Source of the DNA: Gammaproteobacteria bacterium UBA4421 | GTDB lineage: Bacteria > Pseudomonadota > Gammaproteobacteria > Pseudomonadales > Azotimanducaceae | Direction of reading: 5' to 3' | DNA length: 32,459 bases | NCBI GenBank assembly: GCA_002389675.1 | Contig: DGQF01000001.1 | Coordinates: 1-32,459 of the forward strand | In this document: one piece after another, positions 17,725 to 24,737 of the stretch | Position numbering within the stretch: position 1 is the stretch's first letter | Layout: every line of letters begins with the position of its first letter | Position numbers and translations under genes: made by a program | The notes under the pieces: generated by a model | Database searches by the model: none | Told to the model about the DNA's origin: nothing | What the model saw: the letters and a program-made list of their open reading frames with translations, nothing else

Positions 17725-17762
17725 GCAATAGATATTGCAAACTTTGTTAGACACCGGCTAAC
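17725..17762. promoter_or_regulatory. Two inverted repeats in the SDR / kinase divergent promoter
   Basis: GCAATA-GA-TATTGC (17725-17738) is a perfect dyad, and GTTAG-N7-CTAAC (17746-17762) is a second one ending four bases before the kinase ATG at 17767. Between them starts TGCAAACTTTG (17736-17746), repeated exactly at 17795-17805. The first dyad contains ATATTGCAAA, which recurs upstream of the oxidoreductase gene near 20127. These could be operators for an unlinked regulator, but arms of 5-6 bases are within chance. Confidence 0.35.
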
Positions 17763-17766
17763 TTCA

Positions 17767-18846
17767 ATGGTCAAAATCAAAAAAAAGACGACGATGCAAA
17801 CTTTGACGGAAATTGGCACTGCGGTGGCAGAATATCTGGCTCAACACTGGGACTGTGCGTGTACGCTGATTCAAATCGAACAAATACCCGGCGGCGCTTC
17901 GCGCGAAACTTACTATGTGCTGTTAAATCGAGAGGAGCAAAATCAAGCCGTTGTTCTGCGTCGTGACCCAGCTTCAAGTCTAATTGACACCGATCGTACG
18001 CATGAGTACCGCACCTATCAGGCAGTTCATCGCAGCGGCATCATGCCGGTACCAGAGCCAATTGTGCTGGAAACATCACAGGCAACACTGAGCGGCAAAC
18101 TAGAGCGACCTTTTTCAATCATGTCATTCGTTGCGCAGGGACGAGCGTCTCCTGCGGGATTGGATACCCCCGAAATGAAATCGAGGCTACTGCCCTTAGG
18201 TCAGCAAAAATGGTCCCTGCTGGGCAAGCTGGCAGCGACGTCACCGGAAACGCTCGGCGTGGATCGGTTCATGCACTGGCCGACACATCCTGCGGCACAC
18301 GAACTCGCCTACTGGCGCGACGTGATCAATCAGGATGCGATGCACCCACAACCTATTGCACAAGCCGCCCTGCGTTGGTTAGCCCATAACCTGCCCAATC
18401 CGAGCGCTCGCATGACTCTAGTACACGGCGACTACAGAACGGGCAATTTCATGTACACCGCCGAAGGTCACATCAGCGCCGTACTCGATTGGGAAATGGC
18501 CCACATTGGGGACCCCTTGGAGGATCTCGCATGGTCTTTGGATCCGCTTTGGTCTCCCGAGCGCACGATCGCCGGCCGACTCCTACCCAGGGAAACAGCT
18601 TTGAAGATATGGGAGCAAGCCAGCGGAATCCAAGTCGATCGGAGCGCGTTTCGTTGGTGGCAGATATTTGCATCGGTCAAAGCCCTGGCAATTTGGATCT
18701 CTTCCGCAGAAGATTTTGCCAATGGCGCTACAAAAGCACCAATTCTAGCCATGGCAGGCTGGCCATTGATTGATCGTCAAAATCGTATTTTACTGGATCG
18801 ACTGGCACCAGAGTCTGAGTTCACGTACGCCGAGGCCCTGATATGA
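17767..18846 (+). CDS. APH-fold phosphotransferase, LvaA/ACAD10-kinase-like
   Basis: The 359-residue protein is in the aminoglycoside-phosphotransferase/choline-kinase fold. Nucleotide-binding elements PGGASRETY (41-49) and VVLRRDP (62-68) are followed by the catalytic loop H220-G-D222-YRTGN227 and the metal-binding D241-W-E, all intact. Members next to DUF6285 genes are not antibiotic-resistance enzymes. In P. putida LvaA phosphorylates 4-hydroxyvaleryl-CoA, and the kinase domain of ACAD10/11 does the same to 4-hydroxyacyl-CoAs. A 4-hydroxyacyl-CoA kinase role is inferred from that relationship. The stop overlaps the DUF6285 start by four bases. Neither ATG 17767 nor ATG 17794 has a visible ribosome-binding site, so the start could be either. 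Confidence 0.88.
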   Translation: MVKIKKKTTMQTLTEIGTAVAEYLAQHWDCACTLIQIEQIPGGASRETYYVLLNREEQNQAVVLRRDPASSLIDTDRTHEYRTYQAVHRSGIMPVPEPIVLETSQATLSGKLERPFSIMSFVAQGRASPAGLDTPEMKSRLLPLGQQKWSLLGKLAATSPETLGVDRFMHWPTHPAAHELAYWRDVINQDAMHPQPIAQAALRWLAHNLPNPSARMTLVHGDYRTGNFMYTAEGHISAVLDWEMAHIGDPLEDLAWSLDPLWSPERTIAGRLLPRETALKIWEQASGIQVDRSAFRWWQIFASVKALAIWISSAEDFANGATKAPILAMAGWPLIDRQNRILLDRLAPESEFTYAEALI

Positions 18847-19286
18847 TTCCCCACCCCGAGCAAGCCTTAACCGATTTAGCGGTTCGCATCACAACCCATA
18901 TCGTCCCAGCAACCACCTCTACATTCGCCCAAGCAGATGGACAACTGCTAACCGTGCTTCTTGTCAGCATGGCACAGGACTTTGAGCGCGCCGTAGCCAA
19001 CCGCATGGCCGATATCAACGAAATCAAGACCCTAATCCAAACGTTGCAAAAACACGTCGACAACAATCGGCCCTTTAGCAACATGGATCAAACAAATGCT
19101 TTTCTCAGGGCCGAACCATTAAGTTTGAAGCTAAGCGATGTGAATGCGCTACACGCACAAGGATTTGATTGCCTGATCGAAATGCAAATCTGGGCTGAAA
19201 AGCATAATCAGCCTCTCAACCTATCAATCTGGCAGCTGTTACGGCGTCACAGCGAACGCAACAAATTCCAAATCCCCGCAGTCTAA
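18843..19286 (+). CDS. DUF6285 protein, LvaB-like partner of the kinase
   Basis: The 147-residue, mostly helical, soluble protein fits DUF6285: an opening PHPEQALTDLAVRI helix, a GQLLTVLLVSMAQDFERAVANR helix region (about 39-60), and a C-terminal segment LIEMQIWAEKHNQPL...LLRRHSERNK. The ATG overlaps the kinase stop (ATGA), a coupling typical of subunit pairs. The pair APH kinase-DUF6285 is widespread and normally precedes an acyl-CoA dehydrogenase-like gene. LvaB in P. putida occupies this place and is needed for full LvaA activity. I infer it is a regulatory or stabilising partner; there is no recognisable catalytic motif. Confidence 0.8.
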   Translation: MIPHPEQALTDLAVRITTHIVPATTSTFAQADGQLLTVLLVSMAQDFERAVANRMADINEIKTLIQTLQKHVDNNRPFSNMDQTNAFLRAEPLSLKLSDVNALHAQGFDCLIEMQIWAEKHNQPLNLSIWQLLRRHSERNKFQIPAV

Positions 19287-19352
19287 AAATGCATAAGGCT
19301 GGCCAGAGGCGCCACTTGGTGTAGCATTGTCCTTTTCCAACTAGAGCTGCTC

Positions 19353-20075
19353 ATGATTACTCTCGATCGCATTGGTGATGTTTTCACACTCACCATGAAT
19401 GCCGGCGAAAATCGCTGGAACACCACTTTCGTAAATGCGCTGGACGATGCGCTCAACGAGGTAGAAGCCTCCACCGGACCAGCGGCTCTGGTCACGCTCT
19501 CCTCAAGCGATAAATTTTTCTCTAACGGCTTGGATTTAGACTGGGTATCCAACCCAGAAGCCCACCCGAACGGCGGAGATCACAGCGTCTTCGGCGGACA
19601 ATTCATGGCGTTGATGGGTCGATTAATCACCTTCCCTATGCCAACGCTTGCGGCGATCAACGGCCACGCCTTCGGCGCTGGATTCATGTCTGCTTTGTGC
19701 CACGACATCAGGTTCATGCGAGGCGACCGCGGATTCATCTGTGCCAATGAAATGCAGTTGGGGATGCGCATTCCAAATCCTGAGCTGGCCCTTTTCAGAC
19801 ACAAATTGCCCATGAACGTTTTCTTTGAAACCGTTCAGTTAGCGCGCCGATGGACAGGCCCCGACGCGCTTCAGGCCGGTATTGTGCAACAACTGGAATC
19901 ACTGGATCAATTGCAACAAGCGGCCATTGAAAAAGCGCAATCCCTTGCACCATTAGCGACGAACAGAGCAAATTATGGGGGCCAGAAGGAATCAATATAC
20001 GGCAAAGATGCGGTCATTAACCGTGCCGCCGGACCCGCTCACATGCTCAAAAATGCCAAAGAGTTTCATCGCTAG
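19353..20075 (+). CDS. Enoyl-CoA hydratase/isomerase family protein (ECI-like)
   Basis: The 240-residue crotonase-fold protein has oxyanion-hole segments FSNGLDLDW (56-64) and NGHAFGAGF (103-111). At the active site, a glutamate in A-N-E133-MQLGM sits where Delta3,Delta2-enoyl-CoA isomerases of the plant/peroxisomal ECI type carry their single catalytic acid. The hydratase glutamate at the GAG-helix position is not evident. I therefore favour double-bond isomerisation over hydration, though this needs an alignment. It lies 66 bases after the DUF6285 gene on the same strand and likely belongs to the same unit. Ribosome-binding signal (AGAG) is weak. Confidence 0.85.
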   Translation: MITLDRIGDVFTLTMNAGENRWNTTFVNALDDALNEVEASTGPAALVTLSSSDKFFSNGLDLDWVSNPEAHPNGGDHSVFGGQFMALMGRLITFPMPTLAAINGHAFGAGFMSALCHDIRFMRGDRGFICANEMQLGMRIPNPELALFRHKLPMNVFFETVQLARRWTGPDALQAGIVQQLESLDQLQQAAIEKAQSLAPLATNRANYGGQKESIYGKDAVINRAAGPAHMLKNAKEFHR

Positions 20076-20172
20076 CGCGCTGATGATCTGACACGATGGC
20101 GTTGGTGGATTTCGAACCGCCGGCGTATATTGCAAATACGATAACAATTACCCGAAACCTAATGGAGACAAC

Positions 20173-21192
20173 ATGAACATCAACAGACAGTGGCTGCTTG
20201 CCAAACGCCCTCACGGCCTTGTAGGTGTCGACAACTTTGAATACACCGAAACCCCGATACCCGAACCCGGCGACGGCGAAGTTCTTGTTCGTAATCTCTA
20301 CTTCTCCTTTGACCCCACGCAAAGAGGCTGGATGGAAGATCGGCCAAGCTATCTGCCACCCGTAGCGTTGGGAGAGCCTATGCGCGCCGGCACCATCGGA
20401 CAGGTGGTCTCTTCGAAAAATGCCAACTTTACCGCGGGTGATGTTGTTCAAACCACCGGCGGTTGGCAGGACTTTGTAGTCATCGCTCCAGATCAGGCGG
20501 TTATGGGGCTCAATAAAGTACCCGCGGGCATTTCACCCGAAATGATGATGTCGGTATTAGGCGTTACCGGGCTAACAGCATATTGGGGTCTACTGGATCT
20601 GGGCCAACCTAAAGCCGGAGAAACCGTCTTGGTTTCCGGCGCAGCAGGCGCAACGGGATCCGTTGCAGGGCAAATTGCACGCATCAAAGGCTGCCGAGTT
20701 GTGGGTATCGCGGGCGGACCTGATAAATGCGCTTGGCTGAAAAATGAAGCTGGCTTTGACGAGGTTATCGACTATAAAAATGAAAACGTAAATCAACGCA
20801 TCGCAGAAACCTGTCCAAACAAAGTTGATGTATTTTTTGATAATGTCGGCGGTGATATTCTCGAGTCTGCGCTCAACCACATCAATATGCGTGCGCGTGT
20901 GGTGTTATGCGGCGGAATTTCTGGCTATAACGCTACCCAACCGACACCGGGGCCAACCAATCTAATGAACCTCGTCATCATGCGTGCACGCATGGAGGGC
21001 TTTATTGTGATCGACTATATGAACCGCAGCAACACAGCCATCACAGAATTGCTTAACTGGATCCAAAACGACGGACTGTTGTACCAAGTGGATGTCCAAG
21101 AAGGATTCGAACATATCCCCAACACCCTGCAACGCCTGTTCACAGGTCAAAATCTAGGCAAACAACTGCTCAAAACAGGTGAGCCTAGCTAA
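20173..21192 (+). CDS. NADP-dependent oxidoreductase, zinc-free MDR (CurA/PTGR-like)
   Basis: The 339-residue member of the medium-chain dehydrogenase/reductase superfamily lacks the zinc-ligand cysteines. It has the leukotriene B4 dehydrogenase-like opening NRQWLLAKRPHG, the substrate-loop segment YFSFDPTQRGWM (43-54), and the Rossmann motif SGAAGATGS (155-163). Relatives (CurA, PTGR1, plant double-bond reductases) reduce the C=C of alpha,beta-unsaturated ketones or aldehydes with NADPH, so an enone reduction step is the natural inference. A clear ribosome-binding site (GGAGA) precedes the ATG. It follows the isomerase gene by 97 bases and its 3' end overlaps the Rieske gene tail antisense. 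Confidence 0.9.
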   Translation: MNINRQWLLAKRPHGLVGVDNFEYTETPIPEPGDGEVLVRNLYFSFDPTQRGWMEDRPSYLPPVALGEPMRAGTIGQVVSSKNANFTAGDVVQTTGGWQDFVVIAPDQAVMGLNKVPAGISPEMMMSVLGVTGLTAYWGLLDLGQPKAGETVLVSGAAGATGSVAGQIARIKGCRVVGIAGGPDKCAWLKNEAGFDEVIDYKNENVNQRIAETCPNKVDVFFDNVGGDILESALNHINMRARVVLCGGISGYNATQPTPGPTNLMNLVIMRARMEGFIVIDYMNRSNTAITELLNWIQNDGLLYQVDVQEGFEHIPNTLQRLFTGQNLGKQLLKTGEPS

Positions 21193-22531
21193 CCGGGTTG
21201 ATGCACTTGTGCAGGTGGTTGTGGAAATGTTGAATTCGCATCTCATCATCGTTTAGCCAGGTTTGTTGAAAACCGGCCGACACCATACCCGCCTGCACTT
21301 GACCCAGTAATTCCACGTCTTGATCGATGGTGTCGGTCATCGTTTTCTCACCCGCCAACACCGCGGCGTAGTTAAAAACGTCTCGAGTCGGCCTGACATA
21401 ATCATCCGGCAAGAAACCTGAACGGCTTACAGATGCTCGCCCCGGACCCAGAATCTCGGCAGATGACTGCGCCAATTCGGGATCTGCAAACATCACCAGA
21501 CTGATCTTATCAAAAACACACTGGGCCGGATCCTGAGGATGGGGTCGCGGACGAAGAATCCACAAATGTTCGGGTGTGAAAGAAAAGATGGTGTTTGGGA
21601 AAAGGTTATATTGCCAAACATCAGATAGTTGGTTGTCCTCTAGCTGCTCATAATGAAACCCGCGTTCACGACCGATTTCCCGTTTGCGCCGCTGCACGGC
21701 TTCGCGGACATCCATGACTTTTCCAGTAAAATCTTCAGGATCCAAGCCTAGACTCACTAACTGTGCAGATTGAATATCAGTCGGCGCCTGAGGTACTGCA
21801 AACCGCGGATTGACCGTCGCCCCGGGGACCGCCAGTCCTGTGTGACCATTGTCAAATAAATGAACTGTATCATTACAACAATCGACCATTCGTTTGTGTT
21901 GCGGGTGCAAAAAATCAACATGGTAAAGCTCGCTGAAATTATCAACCACGGCCTTCCAGTTACACGCCAGCTCCACCGTCTGATCCTCTACCACAACCAT
22001 TTTATCGAACCGATAAGGCGCTAATATGTCCGCCACCGGACCTAAAAACTGAGCCAAGGGCTCTGGATTTGGCGCCATATTGATGAAAACAAAGCCACTC
22101 CAGAGGGCGGTATGCACTTTCTGCAAACCCAATTCCTCGCAAGGAACACCTTTGGCAAAACGCTCTTCATATGGAACGACATTGAGGGCGCCATCGATAT
22201 TATACGTCCAAGCATGATACGCACACCGGAAGTTCGCCGCGCGACCGCGCTCTTGGCTTACCAGCCGATTACCGCGATGTTGGCATACATTGTAAAATCC
22301 TTGAACGTCGCCGCCACTGCCACAGCTGACTAATATTTGTTCTCGACCTAAATCAAAAACAAAATAATCACCCGGCGATGCCACATCACTTTCCAGCCCC
22401 GCCAAAAGCCAAGTGTTGCGCCACACACTCTGCCATTCCAAATCTAAATACGCGGGATCCAGATAACGCTGTTTATCAATATTTTCTATGAAAACAGGCT
22501 GGTCGGTGTGGTTGACCCATTCAATTGTCAT
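21185..22531 (-). CDS. Rieske non-heme iron oxygenase, alpha subunit
   Basis: The 448-residue protein has an N-terminal Rieske domain with C83-x-H85 and C103-x2-H106 as [2Fe-2S] ligands, and a C-terminal catalytic domain with mononuclear-iron ligands H204 and H209 (ELYHVDFLH) and a likely aspartate in the DQDVELLGQVQAG segment. The residue that bridges the two centres is glutamate (E201), as in CntA/GbcA-type monooxygenases, where classic ring dioxygenases have aspartate. This hints at monooxygenation or demethylation rather than cis-dihydroxylation (inference). No beta subunit, ferredoxin or reductase is in the window. The start has a good ribosome-binding site (GGAGA, seven bases). It lies 32 bases after the NTF2-like gene. 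Confidence 0.92.
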   Translation of the reverse strand: MTIEWVNHTDQPVFIENIDKQRYLDPAYLDLEWQSVWRNTWLLAGLESDVASPGDYFVFDLGREQILVSCGSGGDVQGFYNVCQHRGNRLVSQERGRAANFRCAYHAWTYNIDGALNVVPYEERFAKGVPCEELGLQKVHTALWSGFVFINMAPNPEPLAQFLGPVADILAPYRFDKMVVVEDQTVELACNWKAVVDNFSELYHVDFLHPQHKRMVDCCNDTVHLFDNGHTGLAVPGATVNPRFAVPQAPTDIQSAQLVSLGLDPEDFTGKVMDVREAVQRRKREIGRERGFHYEQLEDNQLSDVWQYNLFPNTIFSFTPEHLWILRPRPHPQDPAQCVFDKISLVMFADPELAQSSAEILGPGRASVSRSGFLPDDYVRPTRDVFNYAAVLAGEKTMTDTIDQDVELLGQVQAGMVSAGFQQTWLNDDEMRIQHFHNHLHKCINPVS

Positions 22532-22563
22532 TATTTGTCTCCATTATCATCATGCCCGAGAGA

Positions 22564-22950
22564 TCAAACTTGGGAGATCGACGGCGGGTTCGCACAATAT
22601 CCGGCTTGATGCGATACCAAACGCAAACGACCTTCTACCTCAGAAAAAACATTGGTTGCAACCATAACACTCTCGCCAGCCTGTTCGTAGCAAACAACGG
22701 CTGCAGATCCGGATCCCAACGACAAACAACGAGCGCCATAAAAACTCACTTGAACTTGCTGTGGATTGCCTAATATATTGCGCCAACTATCAAGCACCTG
22801 CTGGCGACCCACCAAAATAGGCCACCCCGGGTGCAGACAGACCACCTCATGAGTCTGCGACCACAAATGGCACATCGCTTCGTAATCCTTGGCCTCAAAA
22901 GCAAGATAGAAGGCCTCATTAGCAAATTCAGCCTGCTCTAAATTCAACAT
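22564..22950 (-). CDS. NTF2/SnoaL-like small protein
   Basis: From the ATG at 22950 the protein has 128 residues and one cone-shaped NTF2-like domain: an N-terminal helix (FANEAFYLAFEAKDYEAM), the family's L-H-P-G-W turn, a GRQQVLDSW helix, and a C-terminal sheet ending NVFSEVEGRLRLVSHQ. In-frame ATGs at 22977 and 23013 would add residues outside the fold. A GGAG lies 13 bases upstream of 22950, longer than ideal. Members include ring-hydroxylating dioxygenase beta subunits, isomerases and many uncharacterised SnoaL_3/DUF4440 proteins. It lies directly upstream of the Rieske gene, but the HPGW-type sequence is more like the stand-alone family than a dioxygenase beta subunit. Confidence 0.78.
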   Translation of the reverse strand: MLNLEQAEFANEAFYLAFEAKDYEAMCHLWSQTHEVVCLHPGWPILVGRQQVLDSWRNILGNPQQVQVSFYGARCLSLGSGSAAVVCYEQAGESVMVATNVFSEVEGRLRLVSHQAGYCANPPSISQV

Positions 22951-23122
22951 GACAAATTTTGCGCTCCAAACATCCATTGACTCAGGCAGTAGCCCAACAA
23001 AACCCACCCGCACGATAAGAGTATACGAAGGTTACCCAAGAGTCGCCGAGTCCTGTGACTATCAATTTTTAGGGCTAGATGGATGAGCGGATTGCTGAGC
23101 CGTGGCCGCTTGGAGATTGCAA

Positions 23123-23198
23123 TGGTGGGTCGTCTGGGGTTCGAACCCAGGACCAACGGGTTAAAAGCCCGGTGCTCTACCAGCTGAGCTAACGACCC
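23123..23198 (-). tRNA. tRNA-Lys (anticodon TTT)
   Basis: Read on the minus strand, the 76-base gene has a complete cloverleaf. Acceptor arms are GGGTCGT and ACGACCC, with discriminator A and encoded CCA (23125-23123). The D-arm contains AGCTCAGCTGGTAGAGC, the anticodon loop is CTTTTAA with anticodon TTT flanked by GGG/CCC pairs, and the T-arm is CTGGG-TTCGAAC-CCCAG. It follows queC's neighbourhood as in Pseudomonas, where queC-tRNA-Lys is also adjacent. Its 3' end points toward the catabolic block. Confidence 0.97.
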
Positions 23199-23326
23199 AT
23201 TGCAGGAAAATCAAGGCGCGAACTTTACATATTTAAAAACGAAAATGGAAGCGGCTGTTGCACGCGTATTGAAGAAGTTTATACGGACTACTATTGGCTA
23301 AAGCCTGCACCCTAGAATTGGCTGCC

Positions 23327-24016
23327 TTAATCGTCCATACCGACGTAATGGGTTGGATCGGGAACCCCCGCCTGCAGAAAACCAATCTTACGAATTCGAC
23401 AACTATCACACCGCCCGCACGCCGCACCCAAATCATCCGCCTGATAACAAGAGACGGTGTCATCATAGCGCACACCCAGACCAACGCCCGCTGCGATAAT
23501 TTGCGCCTTGGTCAAGTCAATGAGCGGGGTGTGCACCGTTAACTCAAAACCTTCAACCCCCGCACGCGTGGCCAAGTTTGCCATTGCTTGAAATGCGCTG
23601 ATATATTCCTGGCGACAATCTGGATAGCCAGAATAATCTACGGCGTTCACGCCGATAAAAATGGCCCGCGCATCTAAAACCTCCGCCCAAGCCAGCGCCA
23701 GCGACAAAAAAACCGTATTTCGAGCGGGCACGTAAGTCAACGGTATCCCACTGGTGGTGTCTTGCGGCACATCAATCGTGGTATCCGTCAATGCAGATCC
23801 ACCAAACAAGCTGAGATCGATCTCCATAACCCGATGCGGCACCCCTGCGGCTCGTGCAACCCGCGCTGCGGCGTGCAATTCTGATGTCGATCGCTGACTG
23901 TAGTTGAACGACAAAGCGTAACAGTCGAACCCCTGAGCTTGCGCCATGCTCAACACTGTGGCGGAGTCTAACCCGCCGGACAACAAGACAACGGCCTTTT
24001 GTGCTTGTATTTCCAT
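23327..24016 (-). CDS. queC: 7-cyano-7-deazaguanine synthase
   Basis: QueC makes preQ0 from 7-carboxy-7-deazaguanine with ATP and ammonia in the queuosine pathway. The 229-residue protein has the PP-loop SGGLDSAT (13-20) and the four structural zinc cysteines C190, C200, C203 and C206 (CGRCDSC), at nearly the same positions as in E. coli. It starts with ATG and lies 48 bases after queE on the same strand, so the two consecutive pathway steps are encoded together. Nothing unusual is seen. Confidence 0.96.
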   Translation of the reverse strand: MEIQAQKAVVLLSGGLDSATVLSMAQAQGFDCYALSFNYSQRSTSELHAAARVARAAGVPHRVMEIDLSLFGGSALTDTTIDVPQDTTSGIPLTYVPARNTVFLSLALAWAEVLDARAIFIGVNAVDYSGYPDCRQEYISAFQAMANLATRAGVEGFELTVHTPLIDLTKAQIIAAGVGLGVRYDDTVSCYQADDLGAACGRCDSCRIRKIGFLQAGVPDPTHYVGMDD

Positions 24017-24064
24017 GAATCATTAACCTTAACAAATATCAGGCCAGCGCCTTTTTTAACAAGA

Positions 24065-24706
24065 TCAGTAGCCGGGCTTGTCGCCCCACAATAATTTATG
24101 CAGTTGTATCTGCATGCGTACGTCGCGGCGATCGGCAACAATCCATTGCGCAAGGTCTGTCGGATTTAACTGACCAAAACTCGGCGACATAAGCACCTCC
24201 GCAGCGCGTTGCGTCAAATCAAATTGATCACATTTCATGATCGCCCAGTCGTAGTCTTGGCGGTCACACAGCACAAATTTCACTTGATCATGCGGATTTA
24301 AATGCCTTACGTTTGACCATAGATTACGATGCGATTCTTTTGACCCTGGCGTTTTTATGTCGATAACTTTGACAACGCGCGGGTCCACTTGCGCCACATC
24401 AAGCGCCCCACTGGTTTCAAGAGATACACTCATGTCACGGTCGCACAATTGCGACATAAGGGTGTGGACCTTCGCTTGCGCCAACGGTTCACCACCGGTG
24501 ACGGTCACTCTTGCCACCCCAAACCCTTCAACAGCTTGAATAATCGCTGGCAACGATAGGTTTTGACCACCCGAAAATGCATATTCGCTGTCGCAGTAAA
24601 CGCAGCGCAATGGGCACCCCGTCAGCCGGACGAATACCGTAGGCAAACCCACAGTATTCGCCTCACCTTGCAGCGAGACAAAGATCTCAGTAATTCTTAA
24701 CGACAT
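24065..24706 (-). CDS. queE: 7-carboxy-7-deazaguanine synthase (radical SAM)
   Basis: QueE converts 6-carboxytetrahydropterin to 7-carboxy-7-deazaguanine. From the ATG at 24706 it has 213 residues and begins MSLRITEIFVSLQGE, the normal QueE N-terminus. A longer frame reaching 24814 would overlap cpoB and adds an arginine-rich leader unlike the family, so I reject it. The [4Fe-4S]/SAM cluster motif is C31-x3-C35-x2-C38 (CPLRCVYC). The SAM-binding TGGEP segment follows. It lies 31 bases downstream of cpoB and upstream of queC. Confidence 0.95.
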   Translation of the reverse strand: MSLRITEIFVSLQGEANTVGLPTVFVRLTGCPLRCVYCDSEYAFSGGQNLSLPAIIQAVEGFGVARVTVTGGEPLAQAKVHTLMSQLCDRDMSVSLETSGALDVAQVDPRVVKVIDIKTPGSKESHRNLWSNVRHLNPHDQVKFVLCDRQDYDWAIMKCDQFDLTQRAAEVLMSPSFGQLNPTDLAQWIVADRRDVRMQIQLHKLLWGDKPGY

Positions 24707-24737
24707 CTCAGCCAAAGCTACTCTGGGCGCTGCCCGA

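Noticed and set aside
17767..18846. Aminoglycoside resistance gene, based on the APH fold
   Set aside because: The DUF6285 overlap and CoA-catabolic context point to the LvaA/ACAD10 kinase type, not an antibiotic-modifying enzyme.
20101..20125. tRNA T-arm-like sequence (GGTGG-ATTTCGAA-CCGCC) in the gap before the oxidoreductase gene, a possible tRNA fragment or attachment-site remnant
   Set aside because: The loop is eight rather than seven bases, no acceptor, D or anticodon arm is nearby, and similarity to the tRNA-Lys end is limited to short scattered matches.
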